Of a stretch of 64,000 bases of DNA, positions 1-10,611 are shown piece after piece. The position numbers were made by a program, and so were the translations under genes. Source of the DNA: Icerya purchasi. Taxonomy: Eukaryota; Arthropoda; Insecta; Hemiptera; Monophlebidae. The notes under the pieces were generated by a model that was not told the origin of the DNA, searched no databases, and was given only the letters and a program-made list of their open reading frames with translations. Within the stretch, counting starts at the first letter, position 1; the number at the start of each line of letters is the position of its first letter. The stretch is from the NCBI GenBank assembly GCA_039619475.1, contig CM077115.1, forward strand, positions 482,434,400 to 482,498,399. Reading direction: 5' to 3'.

Positions 1-179
1 TGCCTTAATACTCCTATTTTTCTTCTATGTTTTGCATCGGTTTTCTTTTATTTTGTAATTCTTCGTTAGTTCTTTTTTTTTTTTTTTTTGGTCACAGCAT
101 TCTTTCCATTCTCCTCCGTAATCACATTTCCCCATAGTTCCTAACTTCTGCTTATTAGCACCCAATTTTTATACGCACA

Positions 180-205
180 TATGTATGTATGTATGTATGT
201 ATGTA
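180..205. repeat. ATGT microsatellite
   Basis: About six tandem copies of a four-base ATGT unit are visible in the sequence. Confidence 0.85.
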
Positions 206-357
206 GTAATACACTACATTCGCGCGTCACTTTAGTCTTTACACACGAATGTGTACTACATATTTGTAATCCCATTTCTTAATTTTTTTTTGTGCACTTA
301 TTATCACCCGAGTATTTAGAACACTTTACGTACGATTACACCAACTCTAATTTCTTT

Positions 358-407
358 TTCCTTTTCCCTTTTTCCTTTTTCCCTTTTTCCTTTTTCCCTT
401 TTTTTTT
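358..407. repeat. CCTTTTT/CCCTTTTT minisatellite
   Basis: Alternating CCTTTTT and CCCTTTTT units form a pure pyrimidine tract of about 50 bases. The open frames over it encode only Phe/Pro or Lys/Gly repeats and are not genes. Confidence 0.8.
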
Positions 408-2005
408 ATGGTCACTGTATTTTCTTCTAAATTTTGTACGTATTTCTCTAATTTTAATTGTCCCATTTTTTTTTTTTTACCTAAAAAATCGTATAGATAT
501 AGACTAAATAAACAAGGTGGTAGCGACATCTCGGCGAACTCCTTATTCTGGCTTTTACATTTTCATTTCTCGTTCTCTTGTTATTGCTCTCGATGTAGAT
601 TATACGTCATCCTTTGATCACCTACTACCTCTTATGACTTGGTATAGTTTGTCTATTGAACGCTTTCTTCCGCAAAACATCAGACATGTTTCAATATTGC
701 TAACCGTTTATTCGTCTTTTCAAAATACGCCGACATTTGTAAAACTGATTAAGGGATTAACTGGAGCTCCTCTTCGGGTTAAGTTACGCGTGTATAACAT
801 TTACTCTTTTTCATCAATACAGAGCGTAATTATTGTAACAAAAAAGTTGGAGCAAAGTTCATGGGGAGCAATCTCGATGGATGACGGCACGATGAAATGC
901 CTAAGAGAAATGCGCGCGGATGTTCGTCTCATGCCGCAACACATGAGTTATAAATTCATCGGGTACGTTCGCATTAATAACTCTGCTGGAACATCGTAAA
1001 TCACGAGGCCCGCTTGTATAATTATTTTCTGAGAGTATTTCCTTTTAACTTATTTATAACTGTCGCGAGAAGTGCAGTTATTAGAAATAATAACGCAATT
1101 AACAGTTAAGAATGCTTTTTAAACTGGCAGCCGTTGGAATATTTTTGGAAAAAAACAAATTCAAACAATCGTATGCGACATGGATTTATTTCCCTATTTT
1201 CTTTTTACGGATTGTGTTTTTTTTTTGTTTTTTCTTTTTTGTTTTTTTTTTTAGAACATTTTAACCAGACAAAACGGAGTACAAACGAGACCGAAAAATA
1301 TGTTACCCAAAGATCCGACCGTTAAAAGGCGCTAATAAAATAATCCTAATGAAATAATGTATTAGGCGTAATTTATGAATAATTGCAGATATTTACTAAT
1401 AATAATAATTTAACGAATAGAACAAAAAGCGACAAAAAGAAGTATGTTCCGGTTCTTCGGTCGGTGAGAAATATAAATTTAGAATAATAAATTTGAGACA
1501 CCTCATCCATCATAGACAAACTCGCTTTGATATTTTTTTTTTGTAATTTCGAATACAGACTCCGAATTTTTTTTCTTATTTCGTTTTAATTACTTTTTGT
1601 GCCTATTTTTTTTTTTTTTTTTTGGGCTTGGCCGACTAAGGGCAGCTACCCAACGATGGAATAGCATCAATTTTTTTCCCCTTTACAATCGTAATTTCCT
1701 TTAAAATGAGAACTAGTCACAGTTATTTAAAGGGGGACTGTGTGCATATTCATACGGTGTCGTATCGGAGGGGCTTTTTTTGTTGTTTCATTCTCTCGAT
1801 ATTTTTATTATACTCGTACTTTATATTAATTTTTTTACGACACATGGGCGCATGTAGGCTAACTTATTTCAATTAGTTTTTAGGTAATTCTGCGCCTTTT
1901 AAAAAATACTCGCAAATTTATTTATTTAAATTTGCTTCTTTTGATCATTCTGTGCGGAAAGGATCATGTTTCTTTCGTACACATTAAAACAACTAATAGC
2001 AAAAC

Positions 2006-2817
2006 CTACTAGTAGGGGTCCGTTTAAATGATGCTTGTTCGGCACTGGATGCAAAAATGTTTGCAGTTCTGCTCTGCCTCCAGGAGTACGACAGTTCTAA
2101 AGCTCAACCGAAAAAGATACTGATTATTACTGATTCTCTGACCACCATACAAAGTCTACAAAATAATAATGCAGAAAAATCAATCGCGCCGAAAATTCAA
2201 GGGACTCTGCTGTTGCTAGACCAGAAGGGCTACCGGATTGAGTTCCTATGGGTCCGTGCACATACTCAGATCGCAGGGAATGAGCGCTCGAATCTAGAAG
2301 CTCGGTCTGCTATATTATCCCCGATGCCGCATAAATCGGGAGGCCCAACAACGCTCGATACATTCCTACGCGAAAGAGTAACTGAGCAGTGGAGCAAAGA
2401 ATGGATGTCAAAGACTACGTTCTTGCGCCAAATAAAACCGATGATCGAACCATGGTGGCCGCCGACTGATAGCACGCGTGTCGAATACACAACGATCAAT
2501 CGGCTAAGAATAGGGCTTATAAAAGTCATGTGACCACATACTGTAAAGAATAACTCTCCGTTAAGCACATGTCCATACTGTGCTGAATTAAAATACCCGT
2601 CAGTACGTCATAATTGAATGCCGCAGTTTTCATGCAGTCCGCCCAAGCACCTTCAGAACGTTAACAGAAATATTAAGCGACAAATCATGTAACACTTTGA
2701 AGAAGTTCATTCAGGATGGCGGACTGTTGGGTGGTCTTTAGGTGGTCTGGCCAGCTCTCACCGTGATAACCTTAGTAGTTAAAAACGGTAATTCAATTTA
2801 AAAAAAAAAAAAAAAAA
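2006..2817 (+). mobile_element. 3' fragment of an I-like LINE (RNase H domain, degenerate)
   Basis: An open frame to 2533, extendable upstream without a stop to about 2006, encodes the RNase H and downstream part of a non-LTR retrotransposon. Visible motifs are LIITDSL (an RNase H Asp), LWVRAHTQIAGNERS (the His/Asn-Glu block, decayed from the usual GHTGIPGNE), EPWWPP and INRLRIG. These align in order with the end of the pol encoded at 22674-26378, so the two elements are related. The catalytic glutamate expected in DAELYG is Lys here (DAKMF), and stops follow LRIG, so it is inactive. Remnants of the CCHC knuckle (CPYCAE...YPSVRH) follow, then an A tail at 2800-2817. The 5' truncation is typical of LINE insertion. 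Confidence 0.85.
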
Positions 2818-5367
2818 GCAAAATTGACACTTTACTTTTAAAGATTACGTTTAAATGAAAGAAGAGCTGTTCCGAAGAAAAACACTTTGATGAATTTCGG
2901 AACAATATATTTAATAAAAACCCCTTTTTAACAGAAATAAAAATACACGACGAATATACACACGGTATGCAGCTTCAAAACTGAAAAGTTCAGAACAAAA
3001 CAATGGTTTTATGTTCGGAAAATACACGTCATAAAGATAAGAGGCGGAAAAATAACAACTATACAATATCTTCCAATGATGAAACATTCCTGGGTAAAAA
3101 AAGGAATTTAAAGCGCCCCATAGGAAAAAAGACTAGTTATAAGCGAAGAATGTGGGGGGGAGGGGACTCGAAATAAATATAAAACCAAAATAATGATAAT
3201 AGTGGTAGCAAGAAGAAAATCAATTAGAAGTATACAAAATAACTGAATAAAATTTATATAATATTGCGGTGATGAAACCTCAGGACAGTTCAAAAATAAT
3301 TAAATGCTTAAAATTTAGCTTTTCGTCATATTCATAAAATTAATTTAGATACGAGTTTTAAATCTCTTGCATTCAGTTGACCTTTTCTATCGGGATATGA
3401 TAATTTCGTTGAGTATCTAAAAAAAAAGTGGCATAATAATGGATGATACACGCAGAGAATGCAAAATATCGAAACAGATTCACCGGATCATATTTTTCCA
3501 TACTGTTCCGAATTCGAGCACACAAGAGCGCTGAACACAACATCGGAGGAAACTACAACTGGTTCGAGAATAAAAATAATACTATTAAGAAGACCATAAA
3601 AAATATGTAACTAAGATATTAAAGGGAAAAAGAAAAGAATATGATGTTATAACCATAACCCCTGATAGAGCTTTTTCTCTTTAGATATTTCGTAATGTAG
3701 AGGAGATACGGAGATAAACCATCGGTCAAACGGTCTCCATTTACAAGAATTTATACTTTGTAATCGCTTTTTGCATTTGTTAAGGTTTTGTAATTTTAAG
3801 ATTTATTTGAAATTTAAAAAGGAGATAATGTAAAATAATAATAATAATAATACTTAATAAAAAAAGAAAAAATATACTTTACTTTAAAAAGAGGCAATAT
3901 GAAAAAGCCCCAAAAAGAAGAAGTTCATGATATGTTCCAGTTCAAATGAAAAGCTCGTTGTCATTTTATTATTCTTATTATACTTAAATACAAATCGCAA
4001 TTCGTATATTACAGTATTCCTTTTCGGAAGATTCTTGTTTAAATCTGAAATATCTTTTTATTCGTTTCCTACATCTCTCACTACGCTGCTTTAGATGTAA
4101 TTATCCCAAAAATACTACACGATGATTTCGCCCGAAGTTATTTTCGTCGTGTCGGAATAATTGGTTGAATATCTTTTGTACTTCAAATTTTAATTTGCTT
4201 ATCGCGTTATTTAAAAAAAATATCCGGTCGTAATTGGTGAATTTTAGAAAAACTACACTAATCTTCGCTAATCAAACGTTTCGCAAATTAATGATTATAT
4301 TAAATGAATGTGTTCATTTCCCCTATTATTATTATTACTTTTTTCAAATAGACCTTTGTAAAAAATACGTTTGGAAAAACATTAGACAATTGTATCGATA
4401 AATTCACGTGACGTGTATGTTCGCTTAAACACTACTAGAGCGTGTTCTGTATCACGATCGAAAGATATTATAATAGAGTAGCAGAAACCACGGGGTCTAT
4501 GTGTTACAAGCGGGGGTTCTTTTTTATTTACCCTCTGCTTGTGGTCCGTTTCACACTTGTTTTTCGCGGGACTTGAAAGAAATGAACCCGGAGGAAGGGG
4601 GTTAACCAGAGAACTTTATATGAAGCGAAAGAAAAAAAAGTCAAAAATAATTTAAACTTTATCACACGTAGGAAATTTAGGAAATTTATAAAAATGCAGT
4701 TATATAAAAACATAGCGACATCGCCAAATTTATTTGATTGCGATAATTCTCTGTTTTTTTTCTTATATCGAGCGAAAATTATGTTAGATTTGCTTGTATT
4801 TCTGGCTGTAATGAAACGTATCGTTTTTATTCCGTTTTCTATGTGTTTTGTCGGTTTTTTTTTCCTTTTTTCTACTAATAAAGTTCTCTGAAAAAACTGT
4901 ATTAGGTTTTTCCAATTTGAAACATTTATGCAAAATCAGGATGCGACAAAAACTCGAACAAACTCGAGTCAGGAAGTGCAAATGGTGCGGAGAAAATTTT
5001 ACTGCAAAAATAGCTTGACTAGTAAGAATAGATCCAATTTCTTACGTGCGGAATGAAAAAGTGTATAGCAGCTTACATGTGTGATAGACCAATGCAGGAT
5101 TGATTAATACTTTACGAAGAAACCGTTTTATCGATTAGTGACAAGGACGGATGCGAGACTAATCTCTCGCCTATCGGCATTATGACAGTGAACTCCAGGA
5201 TTTTGGAAAGGAACGCACTTCCAGAATGACGAAAATTGACGCATTTCCAAAATTATGAAAAATAATAACACATCCGCATTCCGCGCGGGGGGGGGAGAGC
5301 TTTCGTTCGAGCCGAATTCTAGCTGGTCGAATGATCGTGTAAAAAGTTTTGCGTTTACGATACTTAC
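2818..5367. other. AT-rich stretch without a recognised gene
   Basis: No coding exon or known element is recognised. Frames are short and broken. A G run lies at about 5287-5295, close to the downstream side of the exon-like segment at 5368. An exon downstream of that segment on the - strand would be expected here but none could be assigned. Confidence 0.4.
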
Positions 5368-5820
5368 GAAGATTGGTAGGAGCTGTGATGCATGCTGTGA
5401 GGTTTGCTCGCGGTCGCTTTGTGCTTCTTTCTGTCTATACGAACCCGGCGGCAATCGTCCGATAGTTTTTCGTAGTCGAACCACTTGGAAAATTCTTTGG
5501 GCACAGCGGCAGATCGCCGGCCGTTACCGTCTAGACTAGTAACGTTCTTAGAGTAACTATAGTACCGATGCTGATAGCGACGTTGTTTCGGCGGTGCTTT
5601 CCGTTTGCGTTCCCGTTGATGACGCAAGTCTCTTCTGCGTTTACTCATCATCCGCGAGGAACCATCCTCCGGGACAGCGGCTGCTTGGAACGATTTTACG
5701 AATTTGGCGATGGCTCGTTTCTGTTTAATTTGTTCGCAGTTGAGCAGTAAATTTTTTCGATCGTACGTCAATTGCATTAGATATTTCCCGTTCGTCACCT
5801 GACGCACTTTATTTATGATC
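5368..5820 (-). CDS. Internal coding exon of an unidentified gene
   Basis: A 453-base open segment on the - strand is bounded by a good acceptor (pyrimidine stretch ending in TTTACAG at the 5820 side) and a consensus donor (GTAAGT at the 5367 side). Reading through the donor gives a stop two codons later, so the splice boundary is the natural end. The frame (one leading base, 150 codons, two trailing bases) encodes a basic, hydrophilic segment: KVRQVTNGKYLMQLTYDRKN near the start, then an Arg/Lys-rich run (MMSKRRRDLRHQRERKRKAP), aromatic residues around YQHRYYSYSKN, and EFSKWFDYEKL. Base composition is near 50% GC against an AT-rich background, and codon use looks like a real gene. I do not recognise the family. 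The basic run could bind nucleic acid or act as a nuclear signal, which is inference only. Neighbouring exons were not found with certainty; 10512-10611 may belong to the same gene. Confidence 0.5.
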
Positions 5821-7799
5821 CTGTAAACAGAAATAAATCGACGACCGTTTAGAATTGTTGACTGCTAGCCAAATTCGAAGTTTGCGTTCGGAAAAAAATA
5901 GACGACGAGCGCCTTCTTCTAGTCCAGACGGCTAGATGAACTTGACATTACACACTTATTATTAACTGTCAGAAATAAATTTCGCCGACATTTTTTCCCA
6001 TCTCTCTAGACACTCTGCCAGTTTTATCACAGTTCGCCTTAATTAATTATTAATGCTACACCTTCGATTTCAAAAAAAGAATACGAATTTCCGATGATGG
6101 AGCCTATTTCTTCTTTTGGAGGAATCAGTCGAAGTGCCAAATGGAACTGCTAGTGCGCGTTTTAAAATATCAGAGTTGTGTTGACACCGTCGAACTGGCA
6201 ACACCGCTAAATTGATTCGACCGAACAAGAAGCGAAGACTAGCCTGCTTGTTAGGGAATGTAAAATCATATGCTTACCGAATTATAAAAGATTACGAATG
6301 CATTTATTATAAAATTTTCAGTAGTCTATTAATTTTACCCCTCATTCCCGTAAATGAACTAAACAAATCAATTCCCCCCTCCGTTTTTTTTAAAATTTCC
6401 CTTGATTTTGAAATGAAACTCTGTTCTAAAACAATTTATAGTAGTATACGAACTATTGAAAAAAGTACGTCACTCATTGGCGATGGTGATTTTTGATTTT
6501 CGAACGAATAACTTTATTCCGCGGTTTGTTATTTAAAAATAACAATAATTTTCGAAACGACGTTTATGGCAGAGAGAAAACCATCTCTCTTGTATAGTAT
6601 ATTCGCTTCTCGTCGATTGTAATTTAAACGGACGAACGTTGCAGTTCTTGTTTTTTTTTTTTTGCTTAAGATTTTTTCTGCCTTCAGAAAATCCTCGATA
6701 GAAAATACGGGAAAGATGCGATAAAACCGACACCCATAATAATAATAATAATAATAATAAGAAGAAGAAATCGATCTCTCCCCGGATATAATTTTACACA
6801 GGTAACTCTATTGCCGGAAAGATCCTCAAACGGTTGCAGATTCTTACAGTATTACGGACTCTCTAGTCGCAGCGTGCGACACGAATTATAACCGAACGCA
6901 AACAGTAAAATCAAGCAATTTCAGAGGTCTGTCTTCGACCTTTTCCTTTCGACCGGCAAACTAAACTCTCAGCGGGAAGCGTGCTATTTTTGATTCCCTG
7001 CAAACACCTTTTAAAGAAAAAGGTGTACACCAGCAGGTCTGACACGTTCCCTGCAACGAAATGGCGTTTAATTTATTTCGCCTTATTCTGAGAAACAGGT
7101 AAAGCACCTGTAAAAACCTTACCTGTCGCGTACCGAATTATAGTTTAAAAGTACTAGTCGAAGCAAAGTTTCCAAACAACCAATTTTGGCGGCGAAAGTA
7201 TATTCAGTCACACGTAAAACATTTGTCCATGTCAAAGATTATCGGTAAATTAAATTTTGGAAAGTTTGAGCTGCGTTAAGACATTCGGGAAGTTTAATAA
7301 ATTCTTCAATTTTAAAAAAAAATCGGATTTTATTTCTGGACTGCGCCAGTATATATTTAATGCACTATATAATACTATGAAGCTGTAATAACAGTGCGAC
7401 GGTAATATTTTTTACAGTATCGTCATTGTTATCATCTCCTCTCAGCTTTTTCCAAAACTTGGATCACTTGAAGATTTTAATTAATTTCCGGGAAACTTCC
7501 AGATAACCCTACGGGCCCCACACACTTTTTGGGGGTGAAAAGGTGTTTTGGAAAAATAATTAGTTTTTATTTATACTGAAAAATAGATTTTAATTTATTT
7601 GAAAATGTATAAAGTCAAATTTTATTCGTGCGATTAACCGTTTTTATTTAAAAAAATATAGGGTCATTTGTTCGTCGCGTATGTTTCTTTTTTTTGGGGC
7701 GATTCTTCTTCAAACCAATTTTGAAAGTGTACCGAATAGTGCTGGTATCATACTACCCCGTTGTGCTACCTAGTAATCATTGAAATAAATTTAAAAAAA
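5821..7799. other. Non-coding stretch, possibly an intron
   Basis: No exon is convincing. If the - strand segments at 5368 and 10512 belong to one gene, this is intron. Around 6990-7130 there are short self-complementary stretches: ACACCTTTT...AAAAGGTGT, and an ACAGGTAA/TTACCTGT pair near 7094-7128. An AAT/AAG trinucleotide run lies at about 6738-6768. Confidence 0.35.
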
Positions 7800-8456
7800 A
7801 AAGGAGGGAGATTTTTGAAGTGAAACTCCTTATTGCGCGTTAGGAAAAAAGTTTGGTATGGTAGAAAAAAATTTTGGTTACGCGCTACGCATTAAACGTA
7901 ATGTAGGTATGTATTTGTGTATATGTGTAAGTATGTATAAGTGTCTATTTGGGTCTAGTAGTATACCAAAATGAGTAAATGTATAGTTAAGTATTTATAC
8001 TACAGGACTTCGTATAGTATATAGTTTATGAGCATTCTCATATATTATACATATGTACATGTAATAAGTAACACACCACTCTATAGAAAGATATTCATGA
8101 TACGATACATTATACATTTAGTCTGTTAGTGAGTTTTTGAAGTGAAGCTTTTTACGGCACGGTAGGGAAAAATTTTGGTTACGCGTTACGCGTTAAACGT
8201 AAGGTAAGTATGTAATAAGCATAACTGAAATAGATCAATGATAATGATACTTTTTTATAAATGTATATAGATTTATTATTTATTGAAAATGAAAATTTTG
8301 TTTATACTGATACCTTTTCCATCCTAATAATTTTTTTAAGCACAGTTTAAAATAATAATGATAATAATAAATACTTATATATAAAATTAATTTAAAATAA
8401 AATTTTATTATAGAATTTAATACGTATAAGCCAAAGAAGTTTCACTTCCTCCGCGT
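7800..8456. mobile_element. Small non-coding repeat element with inverted ends and an internal direct repeat
   Basis: An 11-base motif GAAGTGAAACT at 7817-7827 recurs inverted at 8438-8448, each next to a GGAGG/CCTCC-type sequence. A related direct copy begins at about 8132. A longer direct repeat, TTTTGGTTACGCGcTACGCaTTAAACGTA with few differences, occurs near 7872-7900 and 8172-8200. The layout fits a non-autonomous DNA element or a composite of two insertions. There is no coding capacity. Confidence 0.5.
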
Positions 8457-10511
8457 GTACACACTGATACACGCATCATGATTTTTTTTTTAGTAATATA
8501 TATATATATATATATAGGAAAACGCCATTGACATTTAAAATATTATTAATATCAAGCACGGAAATGTAAGTTGGAAAAAAAATTTTGGACAGAAAATTAA
8601 AGTATGATCATTTTTAGCCGCGGATACTTGTGTATAAATTCGAATAAAGAAAATTGAAAATTGTAGTGCCATTTCTGCTGACGGAAATATTACGAATCTC
8701 TTTACATTACTGCGTACAACTTTTGACCGTGTACACCGACCCCCAACAATACGCTTTTTTTTTTTTTGATTAAATATGGTATTGCTCAATCAGTGATGGT
8801 GTCCCATATATCGGGGAGATTATTTATTAAGTAGTCAATTAAAATAAGCGTTAAAAAAAGTTATCTCCTTATAGAGATGCGATTTTTTTTTTTTTTTTAT
8901 TTGCTCAATACAAAATCAGACAAAAATATTAAAAAAAAACAAACATATTATATATACATATTATTAGAATATAGGGAAAATATGGGCAAAGAACAATGGT
9001 ATCTTAAAGTATTACCGACGGCAGTTCATACAAAACGCAGATTCGGAAAAGATGAATTTGAAACCCTCAAAGCGCGATTTACGAGCTCGTCATTGATGAA
9101 ATTTTAACGTCACTGGTGAATATCCAGCTACTGTATGCAGTACCGAGAGTAACATCGTTTTAAGTTTATTCGTATTATCATTCAAAAATTACTAAAAATT
9201 GTGAAATAAAATAGTTTCTTCAGAAAAAGGAAAAATCATTTAAAGGTTTATTCTAAAAATTTAATAAAAGTTGTCGATACTATTTCAACATTTTTTAAAA
9301 TACATTTCCAATCGAGGCAATCACTTCCAAAATTAAAACATATACACGGGTGAAAGAATAAATTTTACTGTTTACGGGCTACCTTTTTTTAACGTAATTT
9401 TAAATGCTTGCAATTATGCTGCGCGTATGTTTTATTTTTCTGTGGACAAGATATTTTCAATTTTGTTATAAAGAAATTTTCAATTACATATTTAGAACAG
9501 TCGCATATTTCACCCTTAAAATGCACAATACTTGATAGGCACATAAAAAAAATTTGAACTTTTTGAACTACTTACATAATTATTATGAAAAATATGTAAT
9601 TTTTACCAAATCTGAATACAACCAAATTGGAAATACCTTCTTGCCTTGTAAAGTATTCTGGCGATCAACACTAGAAGAATTGAACAACTCGCGGTAGTCG
9701 AAATTTAGTATAAATCGCGATTTGTTGGTTAACTGGTAAAATAGAAAAGGGTAGAGAAAAATTGAAAAGTCAAAATATTAAAAATGAAAAAAAAAAATAA
9801 AATACCGCTTTACGCTGCAAAAATTAATAAAAATGCATTGAAAAGTAGAAATCGATAAAAAATAATACATTTTTGAGCAATAATTAAGGAAATATTGCGA
9901 TAATCCTCAAACAACATTAACTTTTTGTAGTCGAAATTCAAATTACCGCAGTATTCAGAAACAATTTATAACGAGTACCGCTTTAAGCCAGTTATTAGAA
10001 ACATGAAACGTTTAACGCGGTTTTTAATTTTTTATATTATAATTTGAGTGTACCATCGAGGCTCCAGTCATAATAAATGTTGTTTAAGAATTATCATACC
10101 TCCTTAAGAGGTATACCACCTTCTGAAATAAATTATTTTTTATCGAATAATTATTTTTTACCTAGGTGTGAATTTTTATTAAATTTTTAAATCTTGATGT
10201 CGGTGGTACACTTTTCGTTTATTTAAAAAAAAAAAAAAAAAAAAAAAAAACTATTTTTGACCGATAATTCCGGACATAGCAAAATGCTACTTTCGCTACT
10301 TCATAAAGAGCTGGGTTTCAATAATATAACGTTCAAATTCTGTCGGCAATTAGCTAATTTTTGTCTAGTTATATTAAACAAAGATAGTGTATTGACACTC
10401 CTTTTTTGACGTTAACTGTTTAGTCCGTAATCACCGGTACTTGCCAATATGGTCATATGGGGGGCTATCACTGACCGATAAAATTACTAACAAATAAAGA
10501 AAAAAACGTAC
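8457..10511. other. AT-rich stretch without a recognised gene
   Basis: It contains a TA dinucleotide run at about 8497-8516 and an uninterrupted A run at 10225-10250, the latter possibly the tail of an unrecognised retro-insert. A small open frame at about 8982-9107 (MGKEQWYLKVLPTAVHTKRR...) has no known similarity and is not called a gene. Confidence 0.35.
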
Positions 10512-10611
10512 CATTTCCGTCAGCGACAACCCCGTAAATCCGTATATGGCGGTTTGATTTTCCTTTCCTCGAATCTTATCCGTCGTTGATAAAATTTTAT
10601 TTCTCGTCTGA
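10512..10611 (-). CDS. Candidate short coding exon, unidentified gene
   Basis: A 100-base open segment on the - strand runs from an acceptor (ATTTTTAG) to a donor (ATG|GTACGT). It contributes one base plus 33 codons, including KILSTTDKIRGKENQTAIYG and ending FTGLSLTEM. The codons look like host coding sequence rather than AT-rich noise, and the exon ends in phase 0. The exon at 5368-5820 needs two bases from its upstream partner, so the two cannot be joined directly; a missing exon would have to lie between them. The family is not recognised. Confidence 0.3.

Larger units (their letters stand above)
1..1990. other. AT-rich non-coding stretch
   Basis: No gene is supported here. It holds a tetranucleotide ATGT run near 180-205, a tandem CCTTTTT/CCCTTTTT tract at about 358-407 and several T runs. 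An open frame at 517-999 (160 codons, GTG start) has no recognisable domain. A T run at 1605-1623 is followed by GGGC, similar to the junction at the 5' side of the I-like LINE near 27.1 kb, so it may mark an old retro-insert end. Confidence 0.4.

Noticed and set aside
517..999. 160-codon open frame
   Set aside because: It has a GTG start, no recognisable domain, no splice support and mixed composition; not enough to call a gene.
8982..9107. Small frame MGKEQWYLKVLPTAVH...
   Set aside because: Short, with no known similarity and no context; may be a chance frame.
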